A DNA stretch of 64,000 bases from Streptomyces sp. NRRL F-5126 (GTDB lineage Bacteria > Actinomycetota > Actinomycetes > Streptomycetales > Streptomycetaceae): contig NZ_JOFZ01000012.1 of the NCBI RefSeq assembly GCF_000721265.1, forward strand, positions 496,001 to 560,000. Direction: 5' to 3'. Position 1 is the first letter of the stretch. Each line of letters opens with the position of its first letter. The notes under the pieces are model-generated. The model saw only the letters and a program-made list of their open reading frames with translations. It did no database searches and had not been told where the DNA came from. This document shows, piece after piece, positions 59,012 to 64,000 of this stretch. The translations under genes were made by a program, and so were the position numbers.

Positions 59012-60541
59012 ATGAATCCCCACTTCGACCTGCTGATCCGGGGCGCGGACATCGCGGACGGGACGGGCGCGCCGCTCGCCGCGGGCCAGGTCGGGGTCGC
59101 CGACGGCCGGGTACGCGTCCTGCCGCCCGGCGCCCCCGCGACCGCCGACCGGGTCGTGGACGCCCCCGGGCACGTTGTCGCGCCCGGCTTCATCGACGCC
59201 CACACGCACTCCGACGTCACAGCCCTCGACCGGACCGGGGAGCTGCCCGCACACTCGGCCGTGCTGCAGGGCGTCACCGTGGAGGTCTGCGGAAACTGCG
59301 GCGACAGCGCCTTCCCCGGACCTTTCCCGGACTTCCCGGCGTTCTGCCGGGCACACGCCGATGCGGGCCGGCCGAACCACATCGCCTCGCTCGTCGGCCA
59401 CGGCACGCTGCGCGAGGCCGTGGCGGGCCCCGACGCCCGGGCGGTCAGCGAGGACGAACTGGGCGCCATGTGCAGGGTGCTGGACGACGCGCTCTCCGCG
59501 GGCGCCGCGGGCCTGTCCACGGGCCTGATCTACACGCCGGGCTCGTACGCCGACACGGCCGAGGTCACGGCCCTCGCCGCGGTCGCGGCACGGCACGGCA
59601 AGCCGTACGTGACGCACCTGCGCGACGAGATGTCCGCCGTCGAGGAGGCGCTGGAGGAGGCGGTGCGGATCGCCCGCGACAGCGGCGCGCCGCTGCACGT
59701 GTCGCACCACAAGACCGCGGGCCGGTACGGCTGGGGCGGCACCGAGCGGACGCTGCCGCGCCTGCACGGACTGCGCGCCGATGGCATGGACGTGACCTGC
59801 GACGTCTACCCGTACACCGCGGGCAGCACGTCCCTCGCCGCGATGCTGCCGCCGTGGGCGCACGACGGCGGCGACGTCCGCCTGCTGGAGCGGCTGCGCG
59901 ACACGGAACAGCGCGCCAGGATGCGCGCCGCCATCGCGGACGGCGTGGACGGCTGGGAGAACACCGTCGGCAACGGCGGCTGGGACCGGATCTCGCTCGC
60001 CGGCACCGCACACCACGCCGCGCTGCACGGGCGAACGGTCGCGGACATCGCGTACGAACGCGGCGCCGATCCCCTCGACGTGGTCGCCGACCTGCTGCTG
60101 GCGGAGGACGGGGACGTGACGATCATCAGCCACTCGATGCGGGAGGACGACGTACGGCGCGTGCTCGCCGCGCCGTTCACCATGATCGGCTCTGACGGTG
60201 TGCCGAGACCGGGGCTGCCGCATCCCCGCTGGGCCGGCACGTTCGCCCGCGTGCTCGGCCGCTACGTGCGCGAACTCGGCCTGCTGGGGCTGCCCGACGC
60301 CGTCCACAAGATGACGGGCGCGACCGCGGCGCGGTTCGGCCTGACCGGGCGCGGTGTGCTGCGCGACGGCGGCCACGCCGACCTGGTGGTGTTCGACCCG
60401 GAGACCGTCGCCGACCGCGCCACCTTCTCCGACCCGCTGCCGGCGCCGTGCGGCGTCAGGATCGTGGTGGTGGCGGGCGCGGTGGTCGTGGAGGACGGCG
60501 AGGTCACCAAGGCGCGGCCGGGCCGGGTGCTGGCATGCTGA
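59012..60541 (+). CDS. N-acyl-D-amino-acid deacylase family amidohydrolase
   Basis: The 509-residue protein has the D-aminoacylase pattern: FDLLIRGADIADGTGAPLAA, PGFIDAHTHSD (metal HxH), VEVCGNCGDSAFP (metal Cys), HLRDEMSAVEEALEEAV, APLHVSHHKTAG (His ligand), CDVYPYTAGSTSLAAMLPPW and TMIGSDGVPRPGLPHPR (catalytic Asp). It hydrolyses N-acyl-D-amino acids or D-dipeptide derivatives in the cytoplasm. ATG 59012 follows GAGGAGG. Divergent from a peptide importer with an LD-carboxypeptidase, it suggests use of D-amino-acid-containing peptides, for example from peptidoglycan. Confidence 0.92.
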   Translation: MNPHFDLLIRGADIADGTGAPLAAGQVGVADGRVRVLPPGAPATADRVVDAPGHVVAPGFIDAHTHSDVTALDRTGELPAHSAVLQGVTVEVCGNCGDSAFPGPFPDFPAFCRAHADAGRPNHIASLVGHGTLREAVAGPDARAVSEDELGAMCRVLDDALSAGAAGLSTGLIYTPGSYADTAEVTALAAVAARHGKPYVTHLRDEMSAVEEALEEAVRIARDSGAPLHVSHHKTAGRYGWGGTERTLPRLHGLRADGMDVTCDVYPYTAGSTSLAAMLPPWAHDGGDVRLLERLRDTEQRARMRAAIADGVDGWENTVGNGGWDRISLAGTAHHAALHGRTVADIAYERGADPLDVVADLLLAEDGDVTIISHSMREDDVRRVLAAPFTMIGSDGVPRPGLPHPRWAGTFARVLGRYVRELGLLGLPDAVHKMTGATAARFGLTGRGVLRDGGHADLVVFDPETVADRATFSDPLPAPCGVRIVVVAGAVVVEDGEVTKARPGRVLAC

Positions 60542-61323
60542 GCGGCGTGCTGCCACCCGACCTTCCCGGCACGCTGTCCGTCTCGGTGCCGGGCGTGCTC
60601 GAACACCGTCCCGACGAGGTGCTGCCGCTGGCCAGCGTCGGCAAGCTGCTGCTGCTCGCCGAGGTCGCCCACGGCCTGACCGGCACCGGCCCGGCCGGAG
60701 ACCGCCTGGACGCGGCCGAGCCCGTCGAACTGCTCGGCGAGGACCATTGCGGCGGCTCAGGGCTGCTGACCCGGCTGTCCGTACGCCGCCCGACCATCGC
60801 CGACCTGGCCGTCCTCACGGCGGCGGTGAGCGACAACACCGCAACCAACGCGCTGATCCGCCGGGTGGGCCTTTCGCGCGTCAACAAGAGGGCGGAAGCA
60901 CTCGGGCTCGTCCGCACGCGCGTCCTCGACCGGATCCGCGAACCCCGGCTCCCGGGGCACCCGACCACCTTCGCGGTCGGCACCGCGGCGGAACTGTCCG
61001 CCCTCGCGGAGCGCATCGCCGCCGACGAGCGGTGGGCGCGCCTGCTGCTCGGCTGGATGGCCGGATGCGGCGACCGGGCGATGGTCCCGGCCTTCATCCC
61101 GCACGACGCCGAGGACGCCGAGGTCCGCGACGTCCCGTGCCCGTCGCTGTGGGTCGCGAACAAGACGGGCACGGACGAGGGGGTGCGCTGTGACGTCGGG
61201 GTGGTGCGCGGCGCACGTCAGGTCTGCTACGCGGTGCTCGCCAGGTGCGCGCCGGGCGACGAGTTCGAAATGGTGCGGGCGATGCGCGCGGTCGGCGCGC
61301 AGATCGCGGCCGCGGCAAGCTGA
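60535..61323 (+). CDS. Serine hydrolase of the class A beta-lactamase type
   Basis: The 262-residue protein keeps the three active-site motifs of class A beta-lactamases: SVGK (in PLASVGKLLLL), SDN (in AAVSDNTATNALIRRVG) and KTG (in VANKTGTDEG). There is no signal peptide, so it should stay in the cytoplasm, unlike true secreted beta-lactamases; an esterase or peptidase role on imported peptides or beta-lactams is plausible. ATG 60535 overlaps the end of the amidohydrolase gene by seven bases, so the two are coupled. Confidence 0.88.
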   Translation: MLSGVLPPDLPGTLSVSVPGVLEHRPDEVLPLASVGKLLLLAEVAHGLTGTGPAGDRLDAAEPVELLGEDHCGGSGLLTRLSVRRPTIADLAVLTAAVSDNTATNALIRRVGLSRVNKRAEALGLVRTRVLDRIREPRLPGHPTTFAVGTAAELSALAERIAADERWARLLLGWMAGCGDRAMVPAFIPHDAEDAEVRDVPCPSLWVANKTGTDEGVRCDVGVVRGARQVCYAVLARCAPGDEFEMVRAMRAVGAQIAAAAS

Positions 61324-61442
61324 GCGCCGCGGTCCGAAGCGCCGAGTTCAGTGACCCTGGTCAGGCCGAGCGGCAGCCGCTAGCCTCGTCGCAGCCGTGA
61401 AGGCAGAGAGTTGTACGCGGCGGCGACGGGGGCTTGTGAGAA

Positions 61443-61859
61443 GTGACGCTGAACACCAATGGCCCGATGACAGCAGACCAACTTCGTTCACTGCACGCCT
61501 GGTTGGCGGATGTCGATGAGTTGAGAGGCCGAGTCGGCCGCAAGGAGGGCCCGCCCGAGAAGGGCACGCTCGGGCCTTTGCTCGAGGCGCTGACGGTGGC
61601 GGTCGGTCCCGGCGCCGCGGCATCCGCGCTGGCGACCACCGTCATCGCCTGGCTGCGTACCCGGCGCGGTGAGATACACGTCAAGATGACGCTCCCGGAC
61701 GGCCGTTCACTGGAACTCTCCGCCAGGAACGTGGCCGCTCTCGACGCGGCAGACCTGCGGCGCCAAGTGGCCGATGTCGCGTCCCTGCTGGGCGCGCAGG
61801 ACCAGCAGGGAGACACGACCCTGCGGATCTCGGCGCCCGAGCACCGCGAGGACCGATGA
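61443..61859 (+). CDS. EACC1-like effector-associated protein
   Basis: The 138-residue protein has a helix with DELRGRVGRKEGPPEKGTLG, then a hydrophobic helix (ALTVAVGPGAAASALATTVI) and a beta-rich C-terminal part: WLRTRRGEIHVKMTLPDGRS, LELSARN and LGAQDQQGDTTLRIS. This matches the EACC1 family (effector-associated constant component 1), described in actinobacterial NTP-dependent conflict systems next to caspase or other effectors. GTG 61443 is used; ATG 61467 is an alternative. Its stop overlaps the caspase gene start (ATGA), so the two are made together. Confidence 0.82.
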   Translation: MTLNTNGPMTADQLRSLHAWLADVDELRGRVGRKEGPPEKGTLGPLLEALTVAVGPGAAASALATTVIAWLRTRRGEIHVKMTLPDGRSLELSARNVAALDAADLRRQVADVASLLGAQDQQGDTTLRISAPEHREDR

Positions 61860-64000
61860 CCGATCTGGACGGCGCGGGCGTGCAGGTTCTGCTGATCGCC
61901 ACCGCGACGCACCAGGACGGCGGACTCCCCTCGGTCCCGTCGGTCGCCGGCAGCTTCAGGGATCTGCGGACGGCCCTGGTCGAGCATTGCGGGGTGCGGC
62001 CGGAACAGGTGACGGCGGTGCTCGACCCGGCAGACGCCCAGAGCATGGCCCTCGCCGTGGCCAGGGCAACAATGCGGGCCGACACCGTTCTGCTGGTCTA
62101 CTTCATCGGGCACGGCCTGCTTGCCCCGAGCGGGGACCTGTACCTGGCCGCAGGCAACACCGCGGAACTCACTCCCGGCATGGCCGAGCACCAGGCGTAC
62201 TCCTTCGCCGCCCTGCGTGAGGCGGTGCTGGCGAGCCGGGCCGCGTCCAAAGTCATCGTGCTCGACTGCTGCTTCTCCGGGCGCGCGTCGCTGGGCGGCA
62301 CCTCATTGGTCACCGCTTTCAACGCGGCACCGGGCAATGGGATGTACCTCCTCGGGTCGGCGGAACTGCTGGCCCGCGCCCCGGAGGATGCCGAACACAC
62401 CACATTCACGGGGGCGTTACTCCACCTGCTGGAGCACGGCGACGCCGAGGGGCAGCAGTCGCTGACCCTGGACGCGGCCTACTACGCCCTGGAGCGAAGG
62501 CTGCGGGACGGACAGCAGCCCGTACCCCGGAGGGTGAACGGAGACCTTTCCGGCAATCTCGTCATCGCGCCCAACCCGGCCTTTCACACGCGTGCCTCCG
62601 CACCGGACCGGCAGCCGCCCGCCGACAGCGTCTGCCCCTACCCGGGGCTCAGCCCCTTCTCGGTGGAGCGGGCCGATGTCTTCGCCGGACGCACCGCGAT
62701 GACCGAGCGCCTGGTGAAGGCGACGGCGGCGGCCTTCGGCGCACCTGGCTCCCTGATCCTCGTCGGGGCGTCAGGATCCGGAAAGACGTCCCTGCTCAAC
62801 GCCGGTCTGCTGGCACGTCTGCGCACCCATGGACTGCCCGGACTGCCGGGGTCGACCGGCTGGCCCGGCCGGCGCCTGACACCTGGCAGGAACCCGCTAC
62901 GGAACCTCGCCGACTCCCTCGCGCCCGAGGCCCCCGACGGCGCCGAGTCGCTGCTGGTGAAGGGCCACGCGGCAGAATTCGCGGACCGCCTTCTCGACCA
63001 CCCGGGGCAACGGCTGGTCATGGTCGTCGATCAGCTGGAAGAGCTGTTCACCCTCTGTACGGACCCGGAGGAACAGACGGCGTTCCTGAGGGCGGTGACC
63101 GAACTGGCCCAGCCCCAAGAGGGCCACGAACCGCGGGCCTTGGTGGTCTTCGCGCTGCGGGCGGACTTCTACGCCCAGGCGGCCGAACGCCCCGAACTGC
63201 GGACCATCCTGAGTAGCAGCCAGCTACTGGTCGACCCCATGGACGCCGGCGAACTGCGCGCCTCGATCGAGGAACCTGCGGCCACCGCGCAGCTGGAGCT
63301 CGAGGAGGGGCTCGCCCCTCTCATCCTGGAGGAGCTGGGCAGAGCGACCGGCCTGCGGTCGCCCGCGGAGGCGCTGCCGCTCCTGTCCCACGTGTTGCAG
63401 GAGACGTGGAAGGAGCGCGAGGACCTGCGGCTCACCGTCTCCGGATACCTCGCCACCGGTGGCATCACGAAGGCCGTCGCGACCACGGCGGAGAGCGTCT
63501 ACGGCGGGCTCGATGCGCCCGGCCAGGAGGCGGTGCGCCTCATGCTGCCCCGGCTGGCCCGGGTGAGCGAGGACGCCGGCGACACCGCACAGCCGGTCGA
63601 ATGGCCTGTGCTCCTGCACGGGGTGTCCGACGAGGCGATCGCGAGGAATGCGATCGCACGGTTCGCCGGGGCCCGCCTGCTCACCCTCGACCGCGACACG
63701 GTCCGCATCAGCCACGAGGCGCTGCTGCGTGCCTGGCCCAAGCTGGGGCAGTGGATCGACGAGGATCGCGACCTGCTGCGCGCCCGCCAGCAGCTCGCCT
63801 CGGACGCGGCGGGCTGGGAGCAGTCAGAACGGGACACCTCCCTGCTGTACCGGGGGAACCGGCTCGCCGCGATGCGGGAGCGCACGGCCGCACCCGGCGC
63901 CCCACCACTCGGCTCGGTATCCGCCGAGTTCATGGAGAACTCCTGGCGCCAGCACACGCGCGACGGCCGCCGACGCCGTGCCGTGTTCACCTTCTTCGTC
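61856..64000 (+). CDS. Caspase-nSTAND1 NTPase protein, partial (runs off the window)
   Basis: The frame is open to the edge (715 codons seen). Residues 1-240 form a caspase-like peptidase: VYFIGHGLLAPSGDLYL with catalytic His86 and VIVLDCCFSGRA with catalytic Cys139. From about 260 comes an nSTAND1 NTPase: CPYPGLSPFSVERADVFAGR, Walker A LVGASGSGKTSLLNAGLL, Walker B RLVMVVDQLEELF and, later, RISHEALLRAWPKLGQWIDE. The final visible residues (RRRRAVFTFFV) begin a membrane helix, and WD40 or other sensor repeats usually follow. It should act as a threat-sensing switch that activates the protease. ATG 61856 overlaps the EACC1 stop. Confidence 0.9.
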   Translation, partial: MTDLDGAGVQVLLIATATHQDGGLPSVPSVAGSFRDLRTALVEHCGVRPEQVTAVLDPADAQSMALAVARATMRADTVLLVYFIGHGLLAPSGDLYLAAGNTAELTPGMAEHQAYSFAALREAVLASRAASKVIVLDCCFSGRASLGGTSLVTAFNAAPGNGMYLLGSAELLARAPEDAEHTTFTGALLHLLEHGDAEGQQSLTLDAAYYALERRLRDGQQPVPRRVNGDLSGNLVIAPNPAFHTRASAPDRQPPADSVCPYPGLSPFSVERADVFAGRTAMTERLVKATAAAFGAPGSLILVGASGSGKTSLLNAGLLARLRTHGLPGLPGSTGWPGRRLTPGRNPLRNLADSLAPEAPDGAESLLVKGHAAEFADRLLDHPGQRLVMVVDQLEELFTLCTDPEEQTAFLRAVTELAQPQEGHEPRALVVFALRADFYAQAAERPELRTILSSSQLLVDPMDAGELRASIEEPAATAQLELEEGLAPLILEELGRATGLRSPAEALPLLSHVLQETWKEREDLRLTVSGYLATGGITKAVATTAESVYGGLDAPGQEAVRLMLPRLARVSEDAGDTAQPVEWPVLLHGVSDEAIARNAIARFAGARLLTLDRDTVRISHEALLRAWPKLGQWIDEDRDLLRARQQLASDAAGWEQSERDTSLLYRGNRLAAMRERTAAPGAPPLGSVSAEFMENSWRQHTRDGRRRRAVFTFFV

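Overview
The window is high-GC DNA with GTG/ATG/TTG starts, purine-rich ribosome binding sites and families typical of actinomycetes (mycothiol-dependent enzymes, F420-dependent oxidoreductases, a DmdR/IdeR-type iron box, a TTA leucine codon in a regulator). It looks like a Streptomyces chromosome. From memory, the KDPG aldolase / zinc-ribbon / NIF3 block resembles a conserved streptomycete neighbourhood. All functions below come from reading translated sequence and motifs; no database search was run.

Layout. 0.1-3.1 kb is a decaying catabolic patch: an Old Yellow Enzyme remnant, a GntR/FCD regulator, and an acetoacetyl-CoA synthetase gene broken by an internal deletion plus frameshift. 3.2-9.9 kb holds a SpoIIE-type phosphatase, the RNase P RNA gene (minus strand), a YaaA-like protein, KDPG aldolase and a three-gene operon of NIF3, zinc-ribbon coiled-coil and histidine-phosphatase proteins. 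The last seems to lack the RNase HI domain its streptomycete relatives carry. 10.3-14 kb has a GlxA-type regulator, a DJ-1/PfpI protein, a small conserved protein, a frameshifted membrane gene and an iron-siderophore binding protein under an iron box. 14.1-21.2 kb has a repeat-rich protein and an ABC exporter/NarL-type two-component operon whose kinase and regulator are separated by about 750 bp of imperfect repeats. 21-33.5 kb is mostly core: MFS exporter, methyltransferases, a lipoprotein amidase, a glycosyltransferase/methyltransferase/terpene-cyclase-fold trio and a secreted membrane-anchored protein.

33.5-40.9 kb is an accessory block with visibly lower GC. It holds a HigB/HigA-like toxin-antitoxin operon with an extra XRE protein and a short DUF3710-like protein, a small-molecule phosphotransferase, and a tightly coupled minus-strand operon. 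That operon contains two unknown proteins, an RsbW-like ATPase, a 28-residue membrane peptide, a radical SAM/SPASM enzyme and a 70-residue Cys-containing candidate RiPP precursor. An XRE-TPR-like regulator with a TTA codon at codon 3 and a HAD hydrolase flank it.

40.9-51.7 kb returns to core-like genes: a GT87/PAP2 fusion, a GDT1-type cation transporter behind a Mn-riboswitch-like leader, a PhoD phosphatase, DoxX and DedA. 51.9-61.3 kb is a coherent peptide or D-amino-acid locus: a five-gene oligopeptide ABC transporter, an S66 LD-carboxypeptidase, a D-aminoacylase-like amidohydrolase and a class-A beta-lactamase-like hydrolase. The right edge (61.4-64 kb) holds an EACC1-like protein translationally coupled to a caspase-nSTAND1 protein that runs off the window. 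This is a probable conflict/cell-suicide system. It and the radical SAM cluster are the two most interesting loci.
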